This document shows positions 27,921-40,171 of a DNA stretch of 64,000 nt, one piece after another. Position 1 is the stretch's first letter, and every line of letters begins with the position of its first letter. Below the pieces are notes generated by a model that worked only from the letters and a program-made list of their open reading frames with translations, was not told the DNA's origin and did not search any database. The translations under genes and the position numbers were made by a program. Origin of the DNA: Desmospora activa DSM 45169. GTDB taxonomy: Bacteria > Bacillota > Bacilli > Thermoactinomycetales > DSM-45169. The stretch lies in assembly GCF_003046315.1 (NCBI RefSeq), contig NZ_PZZP01000002.1, positions 496,001 through 560,000 of the forward strand, written 5' to 3'.

Positions 27921-27950
27921 ATTATAGCGGTGTAAACAAAAGGTTGTCAA
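27921..27950 (-). promoter_or_regulatory. rpmH promoter
   Basis: On the minus strand TTGACA and TATAAT, both perfect, are separated by 18 bases. The start point would be about 27914, some 125 bases upstream of rpmH, and close to the first DnaA boxes. Confidence 0.85.
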
Positions 27951-27954
27951 GAAA

Positions 27955-28300
27955 CCCACAGCTGTGGATAACCTGAGACGCTTATTCGTTTTTCTCCACA
28001 ACTTATCCAGAACTTATCCCCTGACTATCCACATATTCAGTCCTTGTGGAAAACTTTTTCCACATGCCTGTGGATTGTGGACAACTCATCCACCATCCAT
28101 TGTGATGATTGGGTAAATTTGATATGATGTTCATGTTTTCCATTGTGGATAACGTTTGTGCTTCTCCATCTTATCCACAGGCTGTGGACAATCTGTGGAC
28201 AATCGAATGGGCGTTGTGGATAATGTTATCCACAGGCTTGTGGATAATGTGGATAAGGGTGTATTTCCTTGTTATGAAGCGAAACGACTTGTGGATATTC
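27955..28300. other. oriC, left part: DnaA box cluster upstream of dnaA
   Basis: Perfect TTATCCACA boxes or their complement occur at 27963, 28144, 28171, 28215, 28226, 28239 and 28248, with further one-mismatch boxes near 28010-28090, 28183, 28195 and 28288. The five boxes from 28171 to 28256 are very dense. This matches the incA/incB regions of Bacillus-type bipartite origins. Confidence 0.93.
28100..28128 (+). promoter_or_regulatory. Candidate dnaA promoter
   Basis: TTGTGA and TATGAT are 17 bases apart. Transcription from here would cross the DnaA box cluster before dnaA, consistent with DnaA autorepression. Confidence 0.55.
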
Positions 28301-28353
28301 CTGTTGATAACGTAATTTTTTCATCCCGATCATTTGGAAAGGAGGGAATCTCT

Positions 28354-29709
28354 TTGGAAGATACCCACATTCAGGAATTGTGGGCGCAGGCGTTGGAACG
28401 CATTCAGGATAAACTGTCTAAACCCAGTTTTGAGACATGGCTACAAGCGACGGAAGCAGTCGATTGGCGCGACGATACTCTAATCATCTCCGCTCCCAAT
28501 GAGTTTGCACGGGATTGGCTGGAATCCAAGTATTCACATCTGGTGCGAGATACCTTGCAAGAAGTGACCGGCTCCGTGATCGGCGTTCAATTTATCACCC
28601 ATGCAGCCAAACGGTGGGAAGAGGAAGAAGAAGTTGCCGCCACGATGGAATCGGCTGTGGAAAACGATGTGGAACTGAAGACCATGCTCAATTCCCGCTA
28701 TACTTTTGATACGTTTGTGATCGGATCTGGCAATCGCTTTGCCCATGCGGCCTCCTTGGCAGTAGCCGAAGCTCCCGCCAAAGCTTATAATCCCTTATTC
28801 ATCTACGGTGGCGTCGGTTTGGGGAAAACGCATCTGATGCATGCCATCGGCAATTATATCCAATCCCACCCCACTCACACCCGGGTGGTTTATCTCTCCT
28901 CGGAAAAGTTTACGAACGAATTTATCAATTCCATCCGAGACAACCAAACGGATGATTTTCGCAATAAGTATCGTAATGTGGATATCCTGTTGATCGATGA
29001 TATCCAATTTCTCGCAGGCAAAGAGCAAACCCAAGAAGAGTTTTTCCACACTTTTAACGCGCTGCATGAGGAGAGCAAACAGATCGTCATTTCCAGTGAT
29101 AGACCGCCTAAAGCGATCCCCACCCTGGAAGATCGCCTTCGCTCCCGCTTTGAGTGGGGGTTGATCACCGACATCCAACCGCCGGATTTGGAAACGCGCA
29201 TCGCCATTCTGCGCAAAAAAGCGATCGCAGATAAGTTGGATATCGACAGTGAAGTGATGGCCTTTATCGCCGATCGCATTGATACCAACATCCGTGAGTT
29301 GGAAGGAGCGCTAATCCGTGTAGTCGCCTTTTCCGCTTTAATGAATCAGCCTGTCTCAACCGAGTTGGCCAGTGAAGCGTTAAAGGATATCATGCGCAAT
29401 GCTCGTCCCAAAATTATCGGCATCCCGGAGATCCAACAAACCGTCTGCAGTTATTACCGCCTGCAAATGGATGAACTAAAAGGCAAGAAGCGGACCAAAA
29501 ACGTGGCCCTTCCTCGTCAGATTGCGATGTATCTGTGCCGGGAGTTGACTGATTCCTCTCTTCCAAAAATCGGAGAAGAGTTTGGCGGACGCGATCACAC
29601 GACCGTTATCCATGCACATGAAAAGATCTCCCGTACCCTCAATATGGATCGCAGTCTGCAAAAAGCGATTGAGGATCTTAAAGACCGTATCAAAATGAGT
29701 TCAATGTAA
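28354..29709 (+). CDS. dnaA: Chromosomal replication initiator protein DnaA
   Basis: About 451 residues from TTG 28354, preceded by GGAAAGGAGGG. Domain I begins [20 protein letters not shown]. The AAA+ domain has [16 protein letters not shown] and [14 protein letters not shown]. The C-terminal DNA-binding helix-turn-helix carries [17 protein letters not shown]. Longer in-frame extension upstream to 28156 only translates DnaA boxes. It opens the origin at the DUE beyond its 3' end. Confidence 0.97.
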   Translation: MEDTHIQELWAQALERIQDKLSKPSFETWLQATEAVDWRDDTLIISAPNEFARDWLESKYSHLVRDTLQEVTGSVIGVQFITHAAKRWEEEEEVAATMESAVENDVELKTMLNSRYTFDTFVIGSGNRFAHAASLAVAEAPAKAYNPLFIYGGVGLGKTHLMHAIGNYIQSHPTHTRVVYLSSEKFTNEFINSIRDNQTDDFRNKYRNVDILLIDDIQFLAGKEQTQEEFFHTFNALHEESKQIVISSDRPPKAIPTLEDRLRSRFEWGLITDIQPPDLETRIAILRKKAIADKLDIDSEVMAFIADRIDTNIRELEGALIRVVAFSALMNQPVSTELASEALKDIMRNARPKIIGIPEIQQTVCSYYRLQMDELKGKKRTKNVALPRQIAMYLCRELTDSSLPKIGEEFGGRDHTTVIHAHEKISRTLNMDRSLQKAIEDLKDRIKMSSM

Positions 29710-30050
29710 CTGATCTTTTCCACAGGAATTTCCCGCCCCTGTGGACAAATGTGGACAAATAGAGCAGCCTATACACAGGTTTATCCACAGCGTGTATAGG
29801 CTGTATTATTGGGTTTTGCCCACTTATACACATATCCACAGCCCCTATTACTACGACTACGATTTTTTAAACTATAATATATATGTAATAGACGTCTACT
29901 TATGACTCCGACTCTTTTCCTATTTTTCGGCAAAGGGCTTCCCCCCGTTGAAAAAGAGTGATTGAATGGGCAGAGGGGCTCTTTGTCTTTGTACACGGAA
30001 AACCCTTTCTTCTCAGGGAAAGGATAGAAAGATAAGGAGGAATTCCCAAT
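29710..30050. other. oriC, right part: DnaA boxes, DnaA-trio tract and DUE
   Basis: A perfect TTATCCACA lies at 29781-29789, with TGTGGACAA near-boxes at 29741 and 29751 and ATATCCACA at 29832. After a short CCCC spacer comes a trio-like tract, TATTACTACGACTACGAT (29846-29863), then an AT-rich stretch TTTTTTAAACTATAATATAT (29863-29882) as candidate unwinding element. The spacing of box, GC spacer and trios matches the Bacillus arrangement. Confidence 0.85.
29765..29803. repeat. 12-bp palindrome with a DnaA box in its loop
   Basis: CAGCCTATACAC and GTGTATAGGCTG are perfect inverted repeats around AGGTTTATCCACAGC, which contains a consensus DnaA box. It lies 55 bases after the dnaA stop and can act as hairpin in RNA or as symmetric DNA site. 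Confidence 0.9.
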
Positions 30051-31187
30051 ATGAAATTCCGAATTTCCCGTTCGGCTTTGACTGAAGCTGTCTCCCAAGT
30101 TTCTAAAGCAGTTTCGCAAAAGACGACCGTCCCTATTTTGACTGGGATTAAAGTGACTGTTGATGAAGATGGTTTATGGTTGACCGGAAGCAACTCTGAC
30201 CTCACGATTCAAGTAACGATTCCTTCTAAGCAAGATGATAAGGAAATTGTGAATATGGAAAGAATAGGGAGTGTCGTCTTACCCGGTCGCATCTTCTCTG
30301 ACATTGTCCGTAAGTTGCCGGGCGAGGAAGTGGAGTGGGTTGTGGATGAACGGTGGAAAACGACGCTACGCTCGGCACAGGCTCAGTTTGAACTAAAAGG
30401 GTTGGATCCGGAAGAATATCCACAACTGCCGCAATTGCGGGAGGATCAAATGTTTAGCATGCCGGCTGATCTGCTACAATCGTTGATTCGTCAAACCGGT
30501 TTTGCCGTTTCTACATCCGAAGCCCGCGGGGTGTTGACCGGGGTGCTGTGGCAGTTGCAGGAAGGAACCCTCACCTTTGTGGCGACAGACAGCCATCGTC
30601 TCTCCCGGCGTCAGGCTGAAGTGGAAACATCTGCGGAGTTAACGATTCAAAATGTCGTTGTTCCTGGCAAGAGTTTGTCTGAATTGGCCAAGATCTTAGG
30701 CGACCAGAATGGCTGGGTCGATGTCGTTCTATCCGATAACCAGATTATGGTACGTGCCGATCAGTTGTTGTTTTTCTCCCGGCTGCTGGAGGGAACATAT
30801 CCTGACACCAACCGCGTCATTCCGCAAGGAGGAAAGACGGAAGTGATCGCTTCCTCCAAGGAGCTGTTACAATCCGTAGACCGTGCCGCTCTTATCAGTC
30901 GGGACGGACGGGATAATGTGATAAAATGTACGTTGAAAGAAGAAGGTCGGGTGTTGATCCATTCCGCCGCTCAAGACGTAGGCAGCGTACAGGAAGAAGT
31001 GACGGCGCGGATCAAAGGGGAAGAGATGAGCATCTCCTTCAATGCTCAATACATGTTAGACGCATTGCGGGCGGTTGATTCCGATGAGATTCAGATCCTC
31101 TTTACTGGAACGATGACCCCCTTCGTCATCCAACCGGCGGACCGGGATAATGCTTTGCATCTGATCGTTCCCATCCGCACCCGTTGA
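30051..31187 (+). CDS. dnaN: DNA polymerase III sliding clamp (beta subunit)
   Basis: A 378-residue clamp with three repeated domains. It starts MKFRISRSALTEAVSQVSKA and ends PVIQPAD-type sequence FVIQPADRDNALHLIVPIRT. It encircles DNA and tethers the polymerase. AAGGAGG precedes the ATG. It follows dnaA across the origin's right part. Confidence 0.97.
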   Translation: MKFRISRSALTEAVSQVSKAVSQKTTVPILTGIKVTVDEDGLWLTGSNSDLTIQVTIPSKQDDKEIVNMERIGSVVLPGRIFSDIVRKLPGEEVEWVVDERWKTTLRSAQAQFELKGLDPEEYPQLPQLREDQMFSMPADLLQSLIRQTGFAVSTSEARGVLTGVLWQLQEGTLTFVATDSHRLSRRQAEVETSAELTIQNVVVPGKSLSELAKILGDQNGWVDVVLSDNQIMVRADQLLFFSRLLEGTYPDTNRVIPQGGKTEVIASSKELLQSVDRAALISRDGRDNVIKCTLKEEGRVLIHSAAQDVGSVQEEVTARIKGEEMSISFNAQYMLDALRAVDSDEIQILFTGTMTPFVIQPADRDNALHLIVPIRTR

Positions 31188-31213
31188 TGTAAACCGGATA
31201 GGGAGTGAACAGG

Positions 31214-31429
31214 ATGCGGAATGTGAGGATCCACGATGACAACATCACCCTCGGTCAATTGCTAAAAAAGCTGAATCTGCTGGACACCGGCGGTCAAGCC
31301 AAGTGGTTTTTGCAAGAATATCAGGTGACGGTCAACGGTGAGTTGGAGACCCGGCGTGGACGGAAACTGTTGACCGATGATATCGTTGCGATTGAAGGCG
31401 TCGGCCAATATCGCCTCGTTCGGGAGTGA
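31214..31429 (+). CDS. yaaA: S4 domain protein YaaA
   Basis: About 71 residues starting MRNVRIHDDNITLGQLLKKL, with the S4-like RNA-binding core GGQAKWFLQEYQVTVNGELE. The family always sits between dnaN and recF; a role in 50S assembly has been suggested for it. I chose ATG 31214, with GGGAG 7 bases upstream. Confidence 0.94.
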   Translation: MRNVRIHDDNITLGQLLKKLNLLDTGGQAKWFLQEYQVTVNGELETRRGRKLLTDDIVAIEGVGQYRLVRE

Positions 31430-31441
31430 GGGGGGAGCCGG

Positions 31442-32560
31442 ATGTTTGTTGAACGGCTGGAGCTGCGGCAATTTCGCAACATCAAAGAAATCCGCCTGGA
31501 TTGCCCCGAGAAACTCCACCTGTTCGTAGGACCCAACGCTCAGGGAAAAACCAACATCTTGGAGTCCCTCTCCCTTCTTTCTATCGGCAAATCACATCGC
31601 ACCCGCAGAGATCGGGAGATGATCCAATGGGAGACCAATTCGGCCCGCTTGAAAGTCCATGTTCGGCGGGAAAATCGGGTTGATCGCCTGGAGATCCTCC
31701 TTTCTCCCAAGGGAAAAAAGGTGATCAAAAACGGGCTGGAACAACGGAAATTAAGTGATTACATCGGTTCATTGACGGCGGTGTTGTTCGCTCCCGAAGA
31801 TCTGGCAATTGTTAAAGGAAGTCCCCAAGTCCGTCGTCGTTTTCTCGATATGGAGCTGGGTCAGGTGAGTCCCTGGTATATTCATCACTTGACCCAATAC
31901 AACCACTTGGTCAACCAACGGAATCAACTGCTGAAGGATATGGCCAAAAGTCGACAACCGGTATGGGGTTTGTTGGATGTTTTAAATGAACAGCTGATCG
32001 ACTTATCCACACAACTGTGGATAAAGCGGTATGCCTTTGTCGATCAATTGAACCGTTGGGCCAGGGAGATTCATCAAGCGATCACACAGGATAAAGAATC
32101 GCTGCAAGTGGTGTATCAACCTTCTCTCAACCTGGAGGGCGACATGGATCGTCCGCGTATGCGAGCCGTGATGGTCGATGAATTGAAGCGGATTCAAGCG
32201 CAGGAAGTTCAGCGCGGCAGCACCCTCATCGGTCCTCACCGTGATGATTTGCACCTGTCAGTGGATGGCGTTAATTTGCATCGTTACGGATCCCAGGGGC
32301 AGCAACGAACGGCAGCCTTGTCCCTCAAGTTGGCGGAGATTGAGCTGATTCGTTCCGAAACCGGCAATTATCCCATTTTGTTATTGGATGATGTGTTGTC
32401 TGAACTGGACGATTCCCGCAAAACCCATCTCCTGGAAGCGATTCGGGGCAAGGTGCAAACCTTTGTCACCGCAACCGGTTTAGAAGGCATCGATCGCGAA
32501 ACACTAAACCGGGCACGTGTCTACCAGGTGCGGCAGGGAAGCATTTCCGAACAGGGGTGA
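31442..32560 (+). CDS. recF: DNA replication and repair protein RecF
   Basis: A 372-residue SMC-like ATPase. Walker A is VGPNAQGKTNILESL, the signature is GSQGQQRTAALSLKLAE and Walker B is PILLLDDVLSELDDSR. It helps RecA load at gaps with RecO and RecR. A TTATCCACA box with a following TGTGGATAA lies inside the gene near 32005-32022. Confidence 0.97.
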   Translation: MFVERLELRQFRNIKEIRLDCPEKLHLFVGPNAQGKTNILESLSLLSIGKSHRTRRDREMIQWETNSARLKVHVRRENRVDRLEILLSPKGKKVIKNGLEQRKLSDYIGSLTAVLFAPEDLAIVKGSPQVRRRFLDMELGQVSPWYIHHLTQYNHLVNQRNQLLKDMAKSRQPVWGLLDVLNEQLIDLSTQLWIKRYAFVDQLNRWAREIHQAITQDKESLQVVYQPSLNLEGDMDRPRMRAVMVDELKRIQAQEVQRGSTLIGPHRDDLHLSVDGVNLHRYGSQGQQRTAALSLKLAEIELIRSETGNYPILLLDDVLSELDDSRKTHLLEAIRGKVQTFVTATGLEGIDRETLNRARVYQVRQGSISEQG

Positions 32561-32565
32561 GGACG

Positions 32566-32826
32566 ATGTTTATCCATCTTGGCGGCAATAAAATGATCCG
32601 TACCAGCGAAGTGATCACCATTCTGGACGCCGGTAGCCGCGTTCCGCTCTCTACATTGCAGCCGTTTTTGGAAAAAGCGAAAGAACAGGGCTGTCTGGAG
32701 GAGATCTCTGCGGCGGAAGAGATTAAATCCTATGTGGTAACGGCGGAAATGATTTACGCTTCCCCAATTTCATCCCTTACCTTGATGAAACGGGGACAAC
32801 CGGAAAATACGCGTATTCTTGGATAG
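32566..32826 (+). CDS. remB: Extracellular matrix regulator RemB (DUF370)
   Basis: About 86 residues starting MFIHLGGNKMIRTSEVITIL. RemB is a paralogue of RemA, a DNA-binding regulator of matrix genes. It overlaps recF by 4 bases if translated from GTG 32557, but the ATG 32566 with GGGGTGAGG just upstream is more likely. Its place between recF and gyrB is the conserved one. Confidence 0.93.
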   Translation: MFIHLGGNKMIRTSEVITILDAGSRVPLSTLQPFLEKAKEQGCLEEISAAEEIKSYVVTAEMIYASPISSLTLMKRGQPENTRILG

Positions 32827-32865
32827 TGAGATTAGCGCGAAAACAACAATCGCTGGGGGAGTTAA

Positions 32866-34809
<1,944 letters not shown>

Positions 34810-34841
34810 AAAGTGAGCAGGTCTGTTGTTTTTTGAATAAC

Positions 34842-34918
34842 GGAAGGGATTTTTGAAAGCGAAGTGCTTTTGCTGTGCTATTCAGCGGAAGCTACACACT
34901 GACTCAAAAATCCCTTCC
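34842..34918. repeat. Perfect 15-bp inverted repeat between gyrB and gyrA
   Basis: GGAAGGGATTTTTGA (34842-34856) and TCAAAAATCCCTTCC (34904-34918) are exact complements around 47 bases, which contain a smaller AAGC-GAAGT-GCTT hairpin. It ends 29 bases before the gyrA start and close to its Shine-Dalgarno. Confidence 0.93.
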
Positions 34919-34947
34919 TCCGATGAAGGAGCGGAGGGAAGCGATTC

Positions 34948-37395
34948 ATGCCTGAAGAAACAAGTCGGATCAGCGAAATCAATATTAGCCAGGAGATGCG
35001 CAGTTCTTTTCTGGATTATGCCATGAGCGTTATTGTCAGCCGTGCGCTGCCGGATGTGCGCGACGGTTTAAAGCCGGTACACCGCCGGATTCTCTATACG
35101 ATGTTCGATCTGGGTATGACCCCGGATAAAGGGTACCGTAAGTCGGCCAACGTCGTCGGTAATGTGTTGGCCTCTTACCATCCCCACGGAGATTCGCCCG
35201 TGTACGAAGCGATGGTTCGCATGGCCCAGGATTTTTCCTACCGCTATATGCTGGTAGACGGCCATGGCAACTTTGGTTCTGTTGACGGAGACGCAGCTGC
35301 TGCCATGCGTTACACCGAGGCGCGGATGGCTCCCATCACACTGGAGCTTTTGCGCGATATCCAAAAAGAGACGATCGACTATGGTCCCAACTACGATGGA
35401 CGATTGGAGGAACCTTTGGTTCTGCCTTCCCGCTTCCCCAATCTGTTGGTCAATGGATCTGCCGGGATTGCGGTGGGGATGGCTACCAATATTCCGCCTC
35501 ACAATCTGGGCGAAGTGATCGACGGCCTCTTGGCTTTGATCGACGATCCCGATATTACGATTGACGGGTTGATGAAGCATATTAAAGGGCCGGACTTCCC
35601 TACCGCTGGAGCGATTCTCGGGCGAGAGGGCATCAAAAAAGCGTATCGCACCGGTAGAGGCAGCATCAAGATGCAGGCTAAAACCCGCATCGAAGAGGCG
35701 AGTAACGGTAAAACCCGCATCGTGGTGGAAGAGCTGCCCTACCAGGTCAACAAGGCGAAACTGGTAGAAAAGATCGCCGAGTTGGTACGGGATAAAAAGG
35801 TGGACGGCATTACCGATCTACGGGATGAATCGGATCGCAACGGCATGCGGGTGATTATTGAGTTGCGCCGGGATGTCAACCCGCGGGTTCTGTTAAATAA
35901 CTTGTACAAACATACCAATCTGCAAACCAGCTTTGGCGTCAATATGCTGGCCCTGGTGGACGGGAAACCTCTGGTTCTCAATTTAAAACAGGTTCTCCAC
36001 CATTATCTGGAGCATCAGATTGAAGTAATTCGGCGCCGTACCCAGTTTGAACTGCGCAAGGCGGAAGAGCGCGCTCATATCCTGGAAGGGTTGCGGATTG
36101 CCCTGGATCATATCGATGAAGTGATCGCGTTGATCCGCGGCTCCCAAACCGGCCAGGAAGCCAAAGACGGCCTGATGGAGAAATTTGGCCTGTCGGAAAA
36201 ACAAGCTCAGGCAATTTTGGATATGCGTTTGCAGCGCTTGACTGGTCTAGAGCGAGAGAAGATCGAAAGTGAATACCAGGAGTTGCAAAAAACGATTGCC
36301 GAGCTAAAGGCGATCTTGGCTTCAGAAGAACGGATTCGTGGTGTTGTGCGGGATGAGTTGTCCGAGGTCAGAGACAAATATGCTGATGACCGGCGTAGCC
36401 GCATCGTTTTTGATGCGGAAGAGATCGCCGATGAAGATCTAATCGCGGAAGAAGAAGTGACGATTCTGCTCACCCATCGCGGTTACATTAAGCGGATGCC
36501 CTTGTCCGGTTACCGGGCACAGCGTCGCGGCGGCCGTGGTGTATCAGGAATGGGAACGCGGGAAAACGATTTTGTACAACATTTATTTGGTACCAACTCC
36601 CATAATACACTCCTCTTCTTCTCCAACAAAGGGAAAGTGTATCGGATGAAGGCGTATGAGGTGCCGGAATTGTCGCGGACAGCCCGGGGAACCCCGATTA
36701 TCAACCTGATCCAAATCGATCAGGGGGAATATATCGAAGCGGTGATTCCCGTCAAGGAATTTACCCCCGACAACTACCTCTTCTTCGGTACCAAACACGG
36801 CGTCGTCAAGAAAACGCCGCTGGAGGAGTTTGGTCATATCCGGCGCAATGGTTTGTTTGCCATCAACCTGCGTGAAGGGGATGAGTTGGTCGGCGTTCGT
36901 CTGACCGATGGAGAACAGGAGATTATCCTGGGTACCCGCATGGGCATGTCCATCCGTTTCCCCGAAAGCGATGTACGGCAGATGGGTCGTACCGCCACTG
37001 GCGTAAAAGGGATCGCCTTAGGGGACAAAGACGAAGTGATCGGCATGGATATCGTCTACCCCGAACTGGATACCTTGATCGTCACCAGCAAAGGTTACGG
37101 CAAGCGTACCCCCCTCTCGGAATATCGGACACAATCCAGGGGCGGAAAAGGGATTAAAACCCAAGGTGTGACCAAACGAAAAGGGCAAGTGGTCGGCCTA
37201 AAAGTGGTGTCAAAAGAAGAAGATCTAATGATTGTTACCACCGCTGGCGTTGTGATCCGGATGAACATTTCCGGGATCTCTACCATGGGTCGCTACGCAC
37301 AAGGGGTGAAACTGATCTCCCTGCGGGAAGATGAGGAAGTGACCACACTGGCCCGGGTTGCGGCAACCGATGAAGAGGAAGAAGAGGCGGAGTAA
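34948..37395 (+). CDS. gyrA: DNA gyrase subunit A
   Basis: A 815-residue subunit. The active-site Tyr is in [14 protein letters not shown], and the QRDR region is [20 protein letters not shown]. The GyrA box is [11 protein letters not shown], needed for wrapping. The C-terminus is acidic (TDEEEEEAE). GGAGGGAAGCG precedes the ATG. Confidence 0.97.
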   Translation: MPEETSRISEINISQEMRSSFLDYAMSVIVSRALPDVRDGLKPVHRRILYTMFDLGMTPDKGYRKSANVVGNVLASYHPHGDSPVYEAMVRMAQDFSYRYMLVDGHGNFGSVDGDAAAAMRYTEARMAPITLELLRDIQKETIDYGPNYDGRLEEPLVLPSRFPNLLVNGSAGIAVGMATNIPPHNLGEVIDGLLALIDDPDITIDGLMKHIKGPDFPTAGAILGREGIKKAYRTGRGSIKMQAKTRIEEASNGKTRIVVEELPYQVNKAKLVEKIAELVRDKKVDGITDLRDESDRNGMRVIIELRRDVNPRVLLNNLYKHTNLQTSFGVNMLALVDGKPLVLNLKQVLHHYLEHQIEVIRRRTQFELRKAEERAHILEGLRIALDHIDEVIALIRGSQTGQEAKDGLMEKFGLSEKQAQAILDMRLQRLTGLEREKIESEYQELQKTIAELKAILASEERIRGVVRDELSEVRDKYADDRRSRIVFDAEEIADEDLIAEEEVTILLTHRGYIKRMPLSGYRAQRRGGRGVSGMGTRENDFVQHLFGTNSHNTLLFFSNKGKVYRMKAYEVPELSRTARGTPIINLIQIDQGEYIEAVIPVKEFTPDNYLFFGTKHGVVKKTPLEEFGHIRRNGLFAINLREGDELVGVRLTDGEQEIILGTRMGMSIRFPESDVRQMGRTATGVKGIALGDKDEVIGMDIVYPELDTLIVTSKGYGKRTPLSEYRTQSRGGKGIKTQGVTKRKGQVVGLKVVSKEEDLMIVTTAGVVIRMNISGISTMGRYAQGVKLISLREDEEVTTLARVAATDEEEEEAE

Positions 37396-37545
37396 TCGAT
37401 TAGCAGAATTTGATGGTAGAGGGAGTGGATTGAGACAAAACGGGACTCCCCTCACCGATGACAGAGAAGGGGCGCGAAGACGAAAATCTGCCCGCCCCGC
37501 CTTGTATGCGTTTGTCGGCAGTCTCCAGCCTTGGTTAACTGCTAT

Positions 37546-38598
37546 TCACGGTTTGCTAAATAAAAAACGTTCCTCAAACAAAGCCTCCAGGATCAGCTGG
37601 GGGCTTTTTCGTTGGGTGAGTTGCAAAAATTCCTGGATCAGCACCATCTCCTCAGAACCTAGTCCATATACCATCTCTCCCCAGAGGGGCGTATCATAGC
37701 GACACAACATACTGAGGGAAAATAACAGCAGGTAATGAACCAGGATCTCTGCTGGAACCCAACTTCGGCGGCTATCATTGATATAGAGATAATATTGTCC
37801 GCCGACATCTTCACGGATCCAGGGGTGGGTTGATAACGATTGCGGCTGCTCCACTTTGAGATACATTTTGCTACTACGGATATAGGACTCCTCTGCTGAA
37901 AAGGAAATGCCCGCCGGATGGCGATGACGTTCCAATGTTTGCACCATCCCTTGTGAAGTGAGATGCAGGCGATCCAAGACGGCTTCCTCCACTACCATCC
38001 ACCCTTGCTCTCCCTCTGTCCATGCGATCGGGAACAAACTCGTTTCGCGAAATAACTGGCGGTAACTATCCTGTAATTCAGGCAGCATCGAAAACAGTGT
38101 CTGCATCGACCATCGTTCCCCAGTACGCTCTCCTTCTCCTGCTAACGTTACCAGCAAGGGGAATAACCCCTCCCGTTGCACCCTCACCTCCTCCCAAAAC
38201 AGAGAAAAAGAAGCCGGTTTTCGTTTCCGTGTGGAGAGGCCATGCTTTAAAACTGAGGCGGTACGGGGATAATCCGGATCTTCCGATAATACCCATGCTT
38301 TTGCCAAATTCATCAGTCCATAGTAAGCCAGCAGGGGTCGGATGATCCACTCGCTCTGCCGGGCGGCTTGATAAAGCGAACGGGCCTGCTTAATGTGATA
38401 GATCAAGGAATGGGCGGCACGAAAGGCGTCACGCCCTGGATTTTCCCTGTTTCTCCCCTGATATTTCTCCTCTAGAAATCGGCGTACGGTTGTTTCATTT
38501 TCCAACAGCAGATACAGGTTCCAAATCTTTTCTTCCGGCGATTCACAGGGAATCCGTCGCCGCTTCACCAGTGTTCCCCCTTCCGTGATGTGAACCAT
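37546..38598 (-). CDS. yaaC: YaaC family protein
   Basis: A 350-residue protein of the YaaC-like family, with AAHSLIYHIKQARSLYQAAR and LLAYYGLMNLAKAWVLSEDP at the N-terminus. YaaC function is unknown. It is convergent to gyrA, as in B. subtilis, where an rRNA operon follows; none is present here. Confidence 0.88.
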   Translation of the reverse strand: MVHITEGGTLVKRRRIPCESPEEKIWNLYLLLENETTVRRFLEEKYQGRNRENPGRDAFRAAHSLIYHIKQARSLYQAARQSEWIIRPLLAYYGLMNLAKAWVLSEDPDYPRTASVLKHGLSTRKRKPASFSLFWEEVRVQREGLFPLLVTLAGEGERTGERWSMQTLFSMLPELQDSYRQLFRETSLFPIAWTEGEQGWMVVEEAVLDRLHLTSQGMVQTLERHRHPAGISFSAEESYIRSSKMYLKVEQPQSLSTHPWIREDVGGQYYLYINDSRRSWVPAEILVHYLLLFSLSMLCRYDTPLWGEMVYGLGSEEMVLIQEFLQLTQRKSPQLILEALFEERFLFSKP

Positions 38599-38853
38599 AG
38601 TGTGACCGCCCGCTCCCTTCTTTATCCCACTTCTACGGATTCCGTAGCAACCTGTGGATAAGTTGTGGGAAATGGGGATAACTCTAGGGGTTTTTAAGTA
38701 TTCATCTTTGTCAAGGACTTTTTTTGCAAAAAAAACAACTCTACCGATCGTTGACGGCAGAGTTACTGTGAAGCTGATTTTTAAAAAGGAAGGATAGTAT
38801 TGAGATCGTTGACAAAGCAGGAGTAGGCGGAAATCGGGACCCGAGCTCCTTTG
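38599..38853. other. Spacer upstream of yaaC, holding a hairpin after the ABC cluster
   Basis: A near-DnaA box pair (CTGTGGATAAGTTGTGG, 38651-38667) lies near the yaaC start. AACTCT and AGAGTT (38738-38765) form a 6-bp stem with a long loop after AAAAAAAAC, possible terminator on the minus strand. No gene seen. Confidence 0.5.
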
Positions 38854-39753
38854 TCAGCCTGATTTTCGGGGAGATTTCTCCTCTAGCATAAACAGATACT
38901 CCAATATCTCCTGCAATTCCATCGGGAATATTTGGGTGATGGTGCTTCTTTTGCTTGCCAGTGCTGCGGTAGTCTCTTCATAGGAGCGGGTGATTACATA
39001 TGCTGGTGGCCCTGGTTCCACATGGACGATACCAGGAAGGGAATCCGCATCGTTGGGGAGGGAATCAACCCAGCACTTGCGCCAGTCTTCTGTCAGTTGA
39101 TCTTTTTCGTAGGAGCCGAGATAGCGCCCTTTATGAATAAGAACCAGTACATCCGCCAATTTACGAATGTCTTCCACCCGGTGAGTGGCCAACACAACAC
39201 TGCGGTGGTCGTTTTCTTGTAAAAAACGGTCGATTTCATCGGTGAAAACCCGTTGACCAAAAAAATCGAGTCCATCGGTAGGCTCATCTAAGAGTAAAAG
39301 TTGGGGTTCCGCTGCGAGAGCCAGCGTGAGAGATAAGCGTTTCTTTTCCCCTTTGGACAACTGGTGATATTTTGATTCGACGGGAACTCCCATCTCGTTT
39401 ACTAACCGGCGGTATGTCTCGTCGTTCCAGCGGGGATACCATTGGGAGATAAAGGAGACCAGTCCGCTCACCTTTACTTTACCATGATCGATCGATTCTT
39501 CCGGAACATATCCGATCCGTTCCTTGATCGTCACTTCTTCTTCCGGATAACGCATCCCAAAAAGACGCAATGTTCCTTTATCGGGATGAACCAGTTGCAT
39601 CATCATGCGAAACAAGGTGCTTTTGCCTGAACCGTTGGGACCGACGAGGGCGTATACCAGCCCCGGTTCAATCCCCCAATCGAGAGGACCCAATTGAAAA
39701 GTGGAGTATGACTTGGTAATCGACTGCATCGATACGAGTTGATTTGAACTCAT
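38854..39753 (-). CDS. ABC transporter ATP-binding protein (YtrB-like)
   Basis: About 299 residues from the ATG giving MSSNQLVSMQSITKSYSTFQ. Walker A is VGPNGSGKSTLFRM, the signature is QLSKGEKKRLSLTLAL and Walker B is LLLLDEPTDGLDF. It starts 5 bases from the GntR regulator stop. With the two permeases upstream it forms a YtrABC-type exporter or stress-linked transporter; the substrate is not known. Confidence 0.9.
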   Translation of the reverse strand: MSSNQLVSMQSITKSYSTFQLGPLDWGIEPGLVYALVGPNGSGKSTLFRMMMQLVHPDKGTLRLFGMRYPEEEVTIKERIGYVPEESIDHGKVKVSGLVSFISQWYPRWNDETYRRLVNEMGVPVESKYHQLSKGEKKRLSLTLALAAEPQLLLLDEPTDGLDFFGQRVFTDEIDRFLQENDHRSVVLATHRVEDIRKLADVLVLIHKGRYLGSYEKDQLTEDWRKCWVDSLPNDADSLPGIVHVEPGPPAYVITRSYEETTAALASKRSTITQIFPMELQEILEYLFMLEEKSPRKSG

Positions 39754-39757
39754 CGTT

Positions 39758-40171
39758 TTAATTCTCTCCTCTCTGCTTGCGTTTACCGGCCTCCGATTGA
39801 CGCAATTCCTCTTCAAAATGACTGCGGATCTCCTGAGGGGAGAAATCCATGCGCAATCCTTGGTCGATGGCGTCACGAAGCGTTTGCTGTAATGTCTCCC
39901 GCCGGTGTCGCTCCCGCTTTGGATCTTCCACTTCAGCGACAAAGGTGCCCCGTCCTCGCTGCGTCACAATTAAACCCTCACTTTCCAAATCCTGATACGC
40001 CCGTCGAGTGGTGATCACACTGCATTCCAAATCCTGGGCGAGTGCACGGATTGACGGAAGCGGCGTTCCGGAGGGAAGTAAGCCGCTGTATATCAATTCT
40101 TTTAATTGATCGTAGATCTGCCGGTAGATCGGGATGCTTTTACTCGCTTCCACACGGATCGGCAGGGCCAT
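39758..40171 (-). CDS. GntR-family regulator, YtrA subfamily
   Basis: A 137-residue protein with a winged helix (PSIRALAQDLECSVITTRRA) and a short C-terminal dimerisation helix pair, the YtrA type without an effector-binding domain. It probably represses the ABC genes with which it is clustered. YtrA regulators in Bacillus respond to cell-envelope antibiotics. Confidence 0.9.
   Translation of the reverse strand: MALPIRVEASKSIPIYRQIYDQLKELIYSGLLPSGTPLPSIRALAQDLECSVITTRRAYQDLESEGLIVTQRGRGTFVAEVEDPKRERHRRETLQQTLRDAIDQGLRMDFSPQEIRSHFEEELRQSEAGKRKQRGEN

Noticed and set aside
28156-28353. DnaA extended upstream to 28156
   Set aside because: The frame runs through the dense DnaA boxes; the TTG at 28354 after GGAAAGGAGGG is the start.
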